Source of the DNA: DATFVA01 sp963839165 | Lineage (GTDB): Bacteria; Bacteroidota; Ignavibacteria; Ignavibacteriales; Ignavibacteriaceae | Direction of reading: 5' to 3' | Assembly (NCBI GenBank): GCA_963839165.1 | Contig: CAWIUG010000005.1 | Span: 868,001-932,000, forward strand | DNA: 64,000 nucleotides | Part shown: piece after piece, positions 43,806 through 53,002 of the stretch | Position numbering within the stretch: the first letter of the stretch is position 1 | How the letters are laid out: each line of letters begins with the position of its first letter | Position numbers and translations under genes: made by a program | Notes under the pieces: generated by a model | Told to the model about the DNA's origin: nothing | Databases searched by the model: none | Seen by the model: the letters and a program-made list of their open reading frames with translations, nothing else

Positions 43806-45179
43806 ATGATATTGTCTAATTCCAATCAAAAGATGAAAGACAAAACTGATGCGATCCTTGACTACTTGTTCTGGATTTTATTAATACTTTATACGAATCC
43901 AGGAGGGATTTTCCAGGCGCTTAATCTTCTTCATATGGAAGGAAGTTACAATGTTTACGATGTGTTATTTTTACTTCTCACTGTCTGCTACCTGGTTGTC
44001 ACGAAAACTGACAGTATTTTTGATAGGGATTTTAAATACTTAAGAATCGCTTTGATGGTATTCTTAATTTATTATTTGATTGTCTTTGTTTACTTGACTC
44101 CAATAATTAATGACTCACAAAAAATTTCCACTCTTTCCGGTTTTATCAAATCACGTTGGGGTGTGTACAGCATCTTATTATTTGTTTATAGTTACGAATT
44201 TTTTAAGAGAAATGGACATATTTTTATAAATATTTTCCTGATTTCCAGCATCATAATATTGATATTATTTCTCCAGGCAGCAATTACCAAAATAAATGTC
44301 CTCCCTATTCAGCTTGAAAACCGTGGATTTATAAATATTAACCGAATTTTGCTGAAAGATTATGGGTTGATGCCATTATTAGTACCGCTGGGTGTGGCTG
44401 CTATAACATTTAAATTAAAAAAGCCCTACAGGAACCTCGTTTTGATTGGTTTTGCTCTAATGTCGATCGCATGGGTAATTTCTCTTGAACGGAGACATCT
44501 TTTGGAAATACCAATTTATTTCATCCTGGCTGGTATCCTTTTCTCTTATTTCGCTGGAAGTTTTGATGTATTTCTAAGAAATACCCTTAAATCTGCAGGG
44601 GTTTTTGTCTTATTAATTGTAATGATCCTCATGCTTTATCCAAGATATGTTGAGGCTGCACGAATCGCCATAGCCGAAAGTATAAATGTTATACTCTATT
44701 CTGAAACATCAACCGGACAAAAGGATGTTAGATTAGGTCTTAATAGAACATTCATTGTCGATAAGTTTATTGAGTATCCTTTTCTGGGCACAGGTTTCGA
44801 CAATGACTGGAGGACAAGGCAGGGTGATGATAAAGGTTATGAAGCATCTGATTACCCATTTTTATCTTCTCTTGCCATGTTCGGTATTGTTGGTAATCTC
44901 TTTTTTCTCCCCGTATATATTTTACTCGTAAGAATTATTTTAAAAGGTTTAAATCTCTTACGAAATTTTCAGGACACATCTCTCCTTTTTATTTTCCTGT
45001 TGACATTTGTCTTATTTTTTATTTTTCATTTTTTACAGTACTTCAATTATTTCTCCCCCGTATCTAATATAGGTAAAAACATATGGTACATTTCCCTGGC
45101 ATTCTATTTGGCTTCTCGGTTTAAGCTTTATTCATCAATTTTTCGAGAGACTAATTACGACAATGACGAGAGGTCTTAA
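43806..45179 (+). CDS. wzy: O-antigen polymerase (Wzy-like)
   Basis: A 457-residue membrane protein with about 10-12 helices and a large periplasmic loop between TGQKDVRLGLNRTFIVDKF and YPFLSSLAMFGIVGN, with the ENPFLGTG-like motif EYPFLGTGFDND that marks the O-antigen ligase/polymerase (Wzy_C) family. It joins repeat units in the periplasm. Its stop overlaps the start of the next gene (TAATG), so the two are coupled. A role as ligase rather than polymerase cannot be excluded, but it is the only such gene in the intact cluster. Confidence 0.85.
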   Translation: MILSNSNQKMKDKTDAILDYLFWILLILYTNPGGIFQALNLLHMEGSYNVYDVLFLLLTVCYLVVTKTDSIFDRDFKYLRIALMVFLIYYLIVFVYLTPIINDSQKISTLSGFIKSRWGVYSILLFVYSYEFFKRNGHIFINIFLISSIIILILFLQAAITKINVLPIQLENRGFININRILLKDYGLMPLLVPLGVAAITFKLKKPYRNLVLIGFALMSIAWVISLERRHLLEIPIYFILAGILFSYFAGSFDVFLRNTLKSAGVFVLLIVMILMLYPRYVEAARIAIAESINVILYSETSTGQKDVRLGLNRTFIVDKFIEYPFLGTGFDNDWRTRQGDDKGYEASDYPFLSSLAMFGIVGNLFFLPVYILLVRIILKGLNLLRNFQDTSLLFIFLLTFVLFFIFHFLQYFNYFSPVSNIGKNIWYISLAFYLASRFKLYSSIFRETNYDNDERS

Positions 45180-46132
45180 TGGGTGATAAAGTTATAATCA
45201 TAACACTAAATTATAATCAGTCTGATTATACAGCAAAATGCATTAAATCGCTGCTCGATTCAGAGTATGATAATTACACCATACTGCTAATTGACAACGG
45301 TTCCGAGCCTGAACAATTCAAAAGGATTGGGAGTATTTTCAATGGGGAACAGAAGATAATAATACATAGGATCGAAAAGAATTGTGGCTACGTGGGAGGT
45401 ATCAATTTTGGATTGAAGAAGGCATTAATCCATGATGCGGATTACTACTTAATTATGAACAATGACACAATCATAGATAAGTTCGCAATCAGGGAATTAG
45501 TAAAGACCTCTACAGAGTGGTACAACAAGGTTATAGTGACAGGGAAGGTATATTTCTATGATAAACCAAATGTGATACAAGATATTGGACACAACTTGAT
45601 AAATAAAAAATTGCTTCGTTTTAGTCTTGTAGGTTACGGAGAAACTGATAATGGCCAATATGACCAAGTTTCAGAACGGGATATGATAGATGATGTATTC
45701 TGGCTAATCCCAAAGGATCTTTATTCAACAATTGGCGGATATTCACCTTATTTCTGGTTTAATGCCGAACAAACAGATTTTGCCCTGAGAGCAAAAAAAG
45801 CCGGGTACAAGCTTATTTTTAATCCAAAAGCACTTATCTGGCATAAAGGTAGCCTATCAATAGGCGGGAGAGATTATAATCCGAACCTTGCTTTCTGGAC
45901 TATTCAAAGTTCTCTTATTTTAAGATATCTACATTTGAACAAAATTCAGTTTTTTTATTTCTATACTTATACATTAGCCAGCATAATTCAAACATCATTA
46001 AAAGCATTGTACTTAAAAGTATTTAGAAAAGTAGATATCACGGATTATGCCAGCGCGAAAGTAAGTGGGCTGATTTATTTTAATAAGTGGATATTTCGAA
46101 AGATGCCTAATACCGGAGAAAAACCTTTTTAA
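45179..46132 (+). CDS. Family 2 glycosyltransferase
   Basis: A 317-residue GT2 enzyme of the rhamnosyltransferase-like type. It opens VIIITLNYNQSDYTAKCIKSL, has LLIDNGSEPEQF, NCGYVGGINFGLKKAL and the metal-binding MNNDTIID. The WFNAEQTDFALRAKKAGYKL stretch and the IWHKGSLS end are family hallmarks. The C-terminal 70 residues include a hydrophobic helix that may touch the membrane. It adds one sugar to the repeat unit at the cytoplasmic face. The start is coupled with the wzy stop. 91 bases separate it from the next gene. Confidence 0.9.
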   Translation: MGDKVIIITLNYNQSDYTAKCIKSLLDSEYDNYTILLIDNGSEPEQFKRIGSIFNGEQKIIIHRIEKNCGYVGGINFGLKKALIHDADYYLIMNNDTIIDKFAIRELVKTSTEWYNKVIVTGKVYFYDKPNVIQDIGHNLINKKLLRFSLVGYGETDNGQYDQVSERDMIDDVFWLIPKDLYSTIGGYSPYFWFNAEQTDFALRAKKAGYKLIFNPKALIWHKGSLSIGGRDYNPNLAFWTIQSSLILRYLHLNKIQFFYFYTYTLASIIQTSLKALYLKVFRKVDITDYASAKVSGLIYFNKWIFRKMPNTGEKPF

Positions 46133-46223
46133 TAAACTTTCACTTCATCTCAATTCAATCCGGAATATTTTTCATTAGTAAATTTGTATTACAAATTAAT
46201 TACCTAGCATAGAAAGGGGAAAA

Positions 46224-47279
46224 ATGATTCGGGTCATGCGATATAACACACTCCCAGAGGAGATTGAAAAATATGCTGATATGCCATTTTTCTCTACCCC
46301 TCGATATCTAAACTATTTAAGAATAAAAAGAGGACAGAAAGCATTTTGGTTAGCAGGTTTTATTGGGGATCACTTATATTTTATCGTCCCCTTTACCATA
46401 ATAAAACGCTTAATATTTAGAAAGGGGTCATTTCTTTCAGAAGTTATAAAAATAAAACCGTCAATGGAACACCAAGAGAAAGTGTATTTAGAACAAGTAA
46501 TAATATATCTGCGTAATAATAAATTATGCGACTGGATTCAACAGACTCCCAATTGGGCTCTCTTCCGTATTCCCCCAGGCGAATCAAGCTATTGTAAATT
46601 CGGCACATATCGAATCGATTTGGAAAAGAATTCTGAAGATAAATTATTCCAGAATATGAAACATTGCAATAGAACCCATATTAACAAAGCACTTAACAAT
46701 TATGTAAAGATTGATAGTGGACCGCAGGTATTAGAAGATTGCTTAAAGGTATTTGAGGAATCAAAGTTAAATAGACACGCAATATCCAATTTTAGTAATG
46801 ATCTAAGGTGTATTGTAAACACCCTCCCAAATAACATTAAATGTTACGCGGCTTATTACAAGGAATCTGTCCAAAGCAGCCTCGTTCTTTTTTCCACAAA
46901 TTACTGTGCTTATGCTGTCTACCTAAGTACAACAGACTCACAGTCCATTAATACCACAATCCCTTTATTTTGGCAGGCAATTAAAGATGCCAGGCAGGAA
47001 GGGATAAAATACTTTGATTTTGTCGGTGCCAGAATTAGCCCTGTTCCTGGTTCAAAGCAGGAAGGTATTAAAAGATTTAAGAAGCATTTTGGTGGCGATT
47101 TCATTGAGGGATACTTATGGAAAATGCCAGTAAATAAAAAAAAGTATTTCTTTTATAATTGTTTAAAGAGGATAAGTTATACGTTAAAATTAAAAAAGTA
47201 TCACGGTGATATCATTGATCAGGAGAATGAAAGAACATTGCACCTAAGCATTAACCAGAAAAATGAAAGTTCATTGTGA
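46224..47279 (+). CDS. FemAB/GNAT-like acyltransferase
   Basis: A 351-residue protein of the FemAB-type GNAT superfamily. It has PFFSTPRYLNYLRI near residue 20, the MKHCNRTHINKA motif of the first acyl-transferase domain, and the second domain with SSLVLFSTNYCAYAVYLST and YFDFVGARISP. The ending KQEGIKRFKKHFGG is typical. Proteins of this group add aminoacyl or acyl groups to cell-wall or glycan precursors. In polysaccharide clusters their substrate is mostly unknown. AAAGGGG precedes the start. It overlaps the next gene by four bases. Confidence 0.75.
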   Translation: MIRVMRYNTLPEEIEKYADMPFFSTPRYLNYLRIKRGQKAFWLAGFIGDHLYFIVPFTIIKRLIFRKGSFLSEVIKIKPSMEHQEKVYLEQVIIYLRNNKLCDWIQQTPNWALFRIPPGESSYCKFGTYRIDLEKNSEDKLFQNMKHCNRTHINKALNNYVKIDSGPQVLEDCLKVFEESKLNRHAISNFSNDLRCIVNTLPNNIKCYAAYYKESVQSSLVLFSTNYCAYAVYLSTTDSQSINTTIPLFWQAIKDARQEGIKYFDFVGARISPVPGSKQEGIKRFKKHFGGDFIEGYLWKMPVNKKKYFFYNCLKRISYTLKLKKYHGDIIDQENERTLHLSINQKNESSL

Positions 47280-48322
47280 AAACATTTATTCTTACAATTG
47301 ATTACGAACTTTCTTTCGGTTTTGATTCTGGTTCAGTATATGAATGTATGATAAAACCTGCAGGTAAACTTCTGGACTTACTGAACGAATACAATTCCAG
47401 CATGACTATATTTTGGGATATACTCCATTATTATCGGTTGGTGGAACTAGAAAACGAATTCCCAACTCTTAAATCGGACAGAATAAATATTGAGAATCAG
47501 GTGGGATGCTTTGTAAAAGATGGTCACGATGTGCAGATGCATCTTCATCCTCACTGGCTGGATGCATCATATGAAAAGAATAGATGGAAATTTGAATATC
47601 ATCGTTTTAGGTTGCAAGATCTTTCAATAATAGAAGATTCCTGCGATATTAACACAATTTCAGGTTGCATAACGATTGCAAAAGAAACCATTGAAAAGTT
47701 TATAAGGAAAACAATACCCACGTATAAAGTTACTACATTTAGAGCTGGGGGATATTTGATTCAACCATTTGGTGATATACGAAAAGAATTTTTAAAAAAT
47801 AATATTTTAATCGACAGCAGTGTTTGTCCTGGCTTATCTCTCCGGAATGGATCGAGCTCATATAATTTTCATGGATATCCGGAATCTTCAAACTATAAGT
47901 TTGAAAATGACCCCTCTATTCCTAACAATAAAGGTATATTTACTGAAGTACCTATCACATCTATTCAAATCCCCACCCTTAGAAATATTTATTTTAAGTA
48001 TCTTTTTCTTAAAAAATATTCGGACTTAAATAAAAACAATATTGGACGGGGGGCTTCGCTTCTTGCAAAAAGCAACCGGCAGATAAGAATGAAGAGATTC
48101 TTATCGCGCCTTTTTATTCCTTATAAAGTACAATTAACAACAGATTCAAATTTCAAAGAAAGGTTTGAGTATATCTGTGAGAAAGCTCCGAATTATTCTA
48201 CCATGATAATACATCCTAAGGTCCTAAATGAGCACAGTCTTGAACTATTAAAAAAAGGGTTGAAAGCAGATAGATTCAGATTTATTTCTATTAAAGAATA
48301 CTTAAGTACAAATGACATCTGA
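47276..48322 (+). CDS. Polysaccharide-deacetylase-like protein
   Basis: A 348-residue protein with a NodB-type TIM-barrel pattern: ILTIDYELSFGF (the metal-binding DxE region), QMHLHPHWLDA (HxxxH-type metal site), TFRAGGYLIQP and a late MIIHPKVLNEH. It starts with GTG, overlapping the previous stop (GTGA), so the genes are coupled. Such proteins remove N- or O-acetyl groups from glycans; some in this subgroup have lost activity. No signal peptide is seen, so it would act in the cytoplasm on lipid-linked or nucleotide-linked precursors. The next gene overlaps by 11 bases. Confidence 0.78.
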   Translation: MKTFILTIDYELSFGFDSGSVYECMIKPAGKLLDLLNEYNSSMTIFWDILHYYRLVELENEFPTLKSDRINIENQVGCFVKDGHDVQMHLHPHWLDASYEKNRWKFEYHRFRLQDLSIIEDSCDINTISGCITIAKETIEKFIRKTIPTYKVTTFRAGGYLIQPFGDIRKEFLKNNILIDSSVCPGLSLRNGSSSYNFHGYPESSNYKFENDPSIPNNKGIFTEVPITSIQIPTLRNIYFKYLFLKKYSDLNKNNIGRGASLLAKSNRQIRMKRFLSRLFIPYKVQLTTDSNFKERFEYICEKAPNYSTMIIHPKVLNEHSLELLKKGLKADRFRFISIKEYLSTNDI

Positions 48323-49460
48323 ATTAAAGGAGAAGCAGCTTGTTTATTTGTGCAATGGCTTTGATTCGGTCTTTGATTCTCAGGTCATAGAACTTCTACT
48401 TTCAATTAAAAAGCGGCAGGTTTTCGGTAATATAATATTACTCTTTGGCATCAGGAATACCTCTCAGAAAAAATTATTGGAAAGAAGAACTTCTTTGACA
48501 GGTATGGAAGTAAAATACTTTAAGTCATACCCCAACTACCCGGGATTTAATATTATATTCAGGAAAAGTTTATATGAAGCTTTGAAAAAGAATGATTTAC
48601 TAACAGAACAATCTGTCTTTCATACAAGGGGTGAAACCTTGGCATGGCATCTGAGTCGGGTTTGCGGAGATGAATTGATTCATAATATCCTGCCAGATGT
48701 ACGGGGTGCGGGCGTGGAGGAAATAAAAGAGTTTCAAAAATCCTTTTTTATCTTGAAATTACTTAAGGTATACAACAAACGAAATGCGGCAAGGTCCCTA
48801 AGAAAGTTTGATGTAATTTCAGCAGTATCTGAAAGCTTAAAAAAATACCTTGTGACAAATTATAATATAGAACCTGCTAAGTTAGTTGTCACCCCCTGTT
48901 CTGCTGGAATACAATTCCAGGTGAATAGTCGAGAACGATTGAAAATAAGGAACAAATTAAATATAAGAGATGATGAGAACTTGATAGTTTTTGTGCGGGG
49001 AAATGAAGGAATATATCAAAATGCCGGTATTGCAGAGTTAATTGGGAAAAAAGGGTTCAGGGTATTAAACATTTCTAGACAAAAAATTTTGAATGAGAAT
49101 GTTATTAATGAGTTTCTGGATTATTGCGAAGTACCTTCCCGCCTGAATGCTGCTGACATCGCTATTCTCTGGAGAGACAACAGCATTGTTAATGAGGTAT
49201 CTTCTCCAGTTAAGTTTAGCGAATTCGTCTGCTGTGGTTTGCCTGTTATTTCGAATTATTCAATTAATGTTGTAACTGACTTTATCGAAAAGACAAATGC
49301 GGGATTAGTGTTAAACAGCTTGGAAGAAATTGATCTTGAAAAAATGAAATTTTTACGGACTCTAAACCGCCAAGTAATCTCTTCCTGGGGTTCAAAAATG
49401 TTTGGCATTGAGAACATTACAAATTCATACCTGAGAATTTATTTTTCGTTAATCAGATAA
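48312..49460 (+). CDS. GT4-type glycosyltransferase
   Basis: A 382-residue GT-B protein. The second half has a typical GT4 C domain: VVTPCSAGIQFQ, LIVFVRGNEGIYQN, SRLNAADIAILWRDNS, and SSPVKFSEFVCCGLPVISN, with the acidic residue pair that binds the nucleotide-sugar (VKFSEFVCCG region). The first half has the HTRGETLAWHLSRVCG acceptor-side segment. It is distant from well-known subfamilies. It adds a sugar to the repeat unit. It overlaps the preceding gene and is followed six bases later by the CapA-like gene. Confidence 0.8.
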   Translation: MTSELKEKQLVYLCNGFDSVFDSQVIELLLSIKKRQVFGNIILLFGIRNTSQKKLLERRTSLTGMEVKYFKSYPNYPGFNIIFRKSLYEALKKNDLLTEQSVFHTRGETLAWHLSRVCGDELIHNILPDVRGAGVEEIKEFQKSFFILKLLKVYNKRNAARSLRKFDVISAVSESLKKYLVTNYNIEPAKLVVTPCSAGIQFQVNSRERLKIRNKLNIRDDENLIVFVRGNEGIYQNAGIAELIGKKGFRVLNISRQKILNENVINEFLDYCEVPSRLNAADIAILWRDNSIVNEVSSPVKFSEFVCCGLPVISNYSINVVTDFIEKTNAGLVLNSLEEIDLEKMKFLRTLNRQVISSWGSKMFGIENITNSYLRIYFSLIR

Positions 49461-49466
49461 TTTTAA

Positions 49467-50552
49467 GTGATGAAAAGAATTAAAATCACTTTAGTGGGGG
49501 ATATCTTTCCTTCCAATACATGGTATACACGGGGTTTTGGTAATGCCAAAATCGAATTAAAAAGTAATTTCTCTGACTGGACAAATAATCTTAAAGAAAA
49601 ATTTAAAGACTCGGATATAATATTTGGAAACCTTGAGGCGCCCCTGCTAGAACCTGAAAAAAAGGCCGCGGAATTAATTTTTGCGGGATATGGAGGTTTC
49701 GCAAAGTCATTGAAATATATGGGGTTTAACTTAGTTTCAGTTGCAAACAATCATATACTTGAACATGGTGAACAAGGTTTATTAAGTACAAAAGATTCAT
49801 TATTTGAATCTGGGGTTGGTGTTATTGGAGTCCTAAAAGATGATCATTCAAATTTTATTAAAGTTTTTAATATCAACAATAAAAAGATTGGCTTTAGCGG
49901 GTTTAACGGAGTAGAAAATATTCCGCAGGAGGGACTGATTCCTAAACTGTCAATGGAAAACATCAAAAACACCCTGGATGAAATGAAACAACAAAAACTC
50001 GACTATAAAATTTTAAGTTTTCACTGGGGCGACGAGTATATTGATATCCCCGCCGCTGAGCAAGTTGAACTTGCTCATAAAACGATTGATTATGGAGCTG
50101 ATATAATAATAGGACATCACCCGCATGTAATTCAACCTGTTGAATATTATAAACAAGGTCTGATAATATATAGTCTGGGTAATTTCGTTTTTGATTTTCT
50201 CTATTCGCATGCCTTTAAACTGGGAATGATGGTTAATGTGTACCTAAAAGATAATGCTGAAATTGAGTATGAACTACTTGGCGTTGATCTTGATAACAAT
50301 CTTATTAATTCCATTGGCAGTTCCCCTCCTATGTATAAACATCTTGAGAAATCGAAAAGAAGAATGGATCAAATGCTGCTTCAACCTGTTCATAAATACC
50401 AGGTGTATTATAAAAAGAAACTGCTATTTCACAGGTTTCATCAGAGGATACTTATGAAAATGTATCTGATACTGTTGTTGATCTATTCGAAAAACAGGAT
50501 GAGGATATTGGCAAACATTTATAAAAAAATATTTTCTTCTGGTTTATTATGA
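49467..50552 (+). CDS. CapA-family metallophosphoesterase-like protein
   Basis: A 361-residue protein of the poly-gamma-glutamate CapA (PGA_cap) family. Metal-site motifs are present: LVGDIFPSN at about residue 10, GNLEAPLLE, SVANNHILEHG, SFHWGDEYIDIP and IIGHHPHVIQP, then YSLGNFVFDF. There is no signal peptide, unlike some CapA proteins. The C-terminal 80 residues are basic and helical (KRRMDQMLL, RILMKMYLIL). In capsule loci CapA acts in handling of the polymer, but the exact reaction is not settled. It overlaps the next gene by four bases. Confidence 0.88.
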   Translation: MMKRIKITLVGDIFPSNTWYTRGFGNAKIELKSNFSDWTNNLKEKFKDSDIIFGNLEAPLLEPEKKAAELIFAGYGGFAKSLKYMGFNLVSVANNHILEHGEQGLLSTKDSLFESGVGVIGVLKDDHSNFIKVFNINNKKIGFSGFNGVENIPQEGLIPKLSMENIKNTLDEMKQQKLDYKILSFHWGDEYIDIPAAEQVELAHKTIDYGADIIIGHHPHVIQPVEYYKQGLIIYSLGNFVFDFLYSHAFKLGMMVNVYLKDNAEIEYELLGVDLDNNLINSIGSSPPMYKHLEKSKRRMDQMLLQPVHKYQVYYKKKLLFHRFHQRILMKMYLILLLIYSKNRMRILANIYKKIFSSGLL

Positions 50553-51607
50553 ATTTATTATTAGTTGCCAAATTACCAGATAGATCCCTGAACTGTATCA
50601 TTGAGCCTTTGCTAAAACTTAAAACGATAGACCATATTTACGTATTACGTGACGAAACTGGAACAGTACTAACAGAAAGAATAACCTATATCTGTGGTAA
50701 AGCAGGAAAGAAATACAAACTGCGTCATATTCGTAAAATTAAGTTGGGAATTGATATTTGTAGAAAATATAGAATTGACTTTATAATCGGTGTGCTTTTG
50801 TATCCTCACGGTTATATTGGAAGAATCATTAGTCTATATTCAAGTATTCCTTATATTCATCTTACCATTGCGGGAGCACGGGAATTCTGGCTAAAGGGAA
50901 AAGTAATCGAAAGATTAAACTACATGCTATTGAGAAACGCTCACAAAATTTCAGTAACAGGCTCCAAAACAAAGAAGTTCCTTATCTCAAGTGGATATAA
51001 AGAAGAAAATATTGTTACTCTGCCCAATGTAATACAAATGAATAATTTCGAAGATAAGAAGCTTGACCGGGTTTATGATATCGTATCGGTTTCAAGGCTT
51101 GATAAAAATAAGAACCTTGAATTACTTCTCAATGCAATCTCAAGGTTGGAATCATTACCTAATCTAAAAGTCGTTATAGGAGGAAATGGTCCTGAACTGA
51201 ATAATTTAATTATACTTTCAGATAAGCTTGGGATTAAAGATAGGGTAGTTTTTACAGGTTGGCTGAGTGAGAATGCTATAGTAGAGATTTATAATAAATC
51301 AAAAATATTTGTCCTATGTTCAAGAAATGAAGGTTTTCCACTTTCGCTGCTTGAGGCTATGTCATGCGGTTGTGTGCCTATAGTGACCGATACCGGTGAT
51401 ATTACCGATGTTGTGTTTCATGGAATAAATGGGTTGGTCTTGAAAGGATTTGATAATGAATCAGAATTGGCAGAGAATATTATGTCTTTGATTAATAATC
51501 CAGAAAAAATAGAAGAATTTGCTTTTCACGCAAAAAGGGTAAAATCAAAATATTCCTATGAAAGTATTCAAAAAATATGGCATGGGATCCTTTTCCATGC
51601 AGATTGA
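50549..51607 (+). CDS. Family 4 glycosyltransferase
   Basis: A 352-residue GT4 enzyme. The C domain has VSVSRLDKNKNLELLLNAI, VVIGGNGPELNNL, FTGWLSENAIVEIYNKS and the E-x7-E motif in SRNEGFPLSLLEAMSCG, followed by CVPIVTDTGDI. The N domain has LYPHGYIGRIISLYSSIPY for acceptor binding. It is a retaining sugar transferase acting on the growing repeat unit. The start is coupled to the CapA gene (ATGA). A CapK-like gene follows eight bases after its stop. Confidence 0.92.
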   Translation: MNLLLVAKLPDRSLNCIIEPLLKLKTIDHIYVLRDETGTVLTERITYICGKAGKKYKLRHIRKIKLGIDICRKYRIDFIIGVLLYPHGYIGRIISLYSSIPYIHLTIAGAREFWLKGKVIERLNYMLLRNAHKISVTGSKTKKFLISSGYKEENIVTLPNVIQMNNFEDKKLDRVYDIVSVSRLDKNKNLELLLNAISRLESLPNLKVVIGGNGPELNNLIILSDKLGIKDRVVFTGWLSENAIVEIYNKSKIFVLCSRNEGFPLSLLEAMSCGCVPIVTDTGDITDVVFHGINGLVLKGFDNESELAENIMSLINNPEKIEEFAFHAKRVKSKYSYESIQKIWHGILFHAD

Positions 51608-51615
51608 TCATTAAA

Positions 51616-52968
51616 ATGCATTTCACAAATTCAATTCTGGAAAAAATAGTTCTTCCGTTATCCGACAGAATCCTGGGGCGATCAATCTCAAAAAACTTAA
51701 ATGAATTGCTCGAGAGCCACAGGTGGTCAAGACAAAGGCTGGATGATCATCAGGACTACTATTTGCGAAAATTAATCGATCACTCGTACCATAATGTTCC
51801 ATATTATAACGATCTTTTCAAACAATATAAATTGGATCCTCGTGATATCAAAACAAAACACGATCTTTACAAGATCCCGATATTAACAAAAGAAGTATTT
51901 CGTAAAAATTTCCCTGATAAAATCTCTGCCGTTAATATACCTCAAAACGGATTGGTACTACAGGAATCAAGTGGTTCAACCGGTCAGCCTCTGCAGTTTT
52001 ATGAAACTAATCTTACTGTATCCCTTCACAAGGCAATGGCAATAAGAGCTTGGTATTGGATGAACTACAGATTCGGCGACAGATATGTGAAAATAAGCAG
52101 ACGTCCACGTAATTCAGTTTTGAAAAACGCCCAGGATTTCCTGAATAATTCCAGGTACATCTTTTTCGATGAATTGACAGAGGATGTGTTCAGTAATATT
52201 GCCCGGGAGTTAGAATCCACCAATCCCAAAATAATTCGATGTTACCCTGTCCCACTCTTTTATTTATCCCAGGTTATAGAGAGACAAGGCGGTATAAAAG
52301 TTAATAATCTTGAAGCAGTCAGTACAACTGGCAGCACGTTGCACCCATACATGCGGGAAAAAATTACTGAAGTCTTCAACGTTCCTGTATTTGATTCTTA
52401 CAGTTGTGAGGGCGGTGGAATATTTGCTCAGTGTGAATCATTAACGAATTACCATGCCTCTGAGGAATATGCCATTTCTGAATTTGTTGAAGATGATTTC
52501 TCAAAAAATGATCCGGATAAGTCTAAAAGACACATAACTACAGACCTTTTTAACTATGCATCCCCGTTTATTCGTTATGATACACAGGATTATGTTGTAC
52601 CGGGGGACAGTAAATGCATTTGCGGAAGAGATAGCCTTACTCTCAGTAAAATAAAAGGAAGAGACAGCGATATTCTCTTTCTGCCCGATGGAAGGTATCT
52701 GCTTGAATATGATTTTTATTACTTTTTTGATGCCTCTAAAACTATAAACCAGTATCAGGTCTATCAGGAGAAAAAAAATTTAATCCGGATCAGGCTTGTG
52801 ATAAACCGCTTTTTTAATACTAAAGAAGAGAAGCGAATTTTAGAATATTGGAAGGATTTTTTGGGATCGGGAACAGAAATCAGCCTGGAGATTGTTGACA
52901 AAATTGATCTAACACCCACGGGAAAGCGCAGGATAATTATTAGGAACACTGGAATAAATTTGAATTAG
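51616..52968 (+). CDS. CapK/PaaK-like adenylate-forming enzyme
   Basis: A 450-residue protein of the phenylacetate-CoA-ligase-like (CapK) family. From the ATG at 51616 it has DHSYHNVPYYNDLFKQYKLD, the P-loop-like QESSGSTGQPLQFYET, the SYSCEGGGIFAQCE adenylation motif, YDTQDYVVPGD and IKGRDSDILFLPDGR, then the LTPTGKRRIIIR end with the conserved catalytic lysine. An ANL-superfamily adenylation of a carboxylic acid is implied. CapK proteins are common in polysaccharide clusters with no known substrate. Here a FemAB-like acyltransferase three genes earlier could take the activated group. Confidence 0.85.
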   Translation: MHFTNSILEKIVLPLSDRILGRSISKNLNELLESHRWSRQRLDDHQDYYLRKLIDHSYHNVPYYNDLFKQYKLDPRDIKTKHDLYKIPILTKEVFRKNFPDKISAVNIPQNGLVLQESSGSTGQPLQFYETNLTVSLHKAMAIRAWYWMNYRFGDRYVKISRRPRNSVLKNAQDFLNNSRYIFFDELTEDVFSNIARELESTNPKIIRCYPVPLFYLSQVIERQGGIKVNNLEAVSTTGSTLHPYMREKITEVFNVPVFDSYSCEGGGIFAQCESLTNYHASEEYAISEFVEDDFSKNDPDKSKRHITTDLFNYASPFIRYDTQDYVVPGDSKCICGRDSLTLSKIKGRDSDILFLPDGRYLLEYDFYYFFDASKTINQYQVYQEKKNLIRIRLVINRFFNTKEEKRILEYWKDFLGSGTEISLEIVDKIDLTPTGKRRIIIRNTGINLN

Positions 52969-53002
52969 AAATTACTAAGGTTTTTAAATATTCACTAAAA
53001 GT

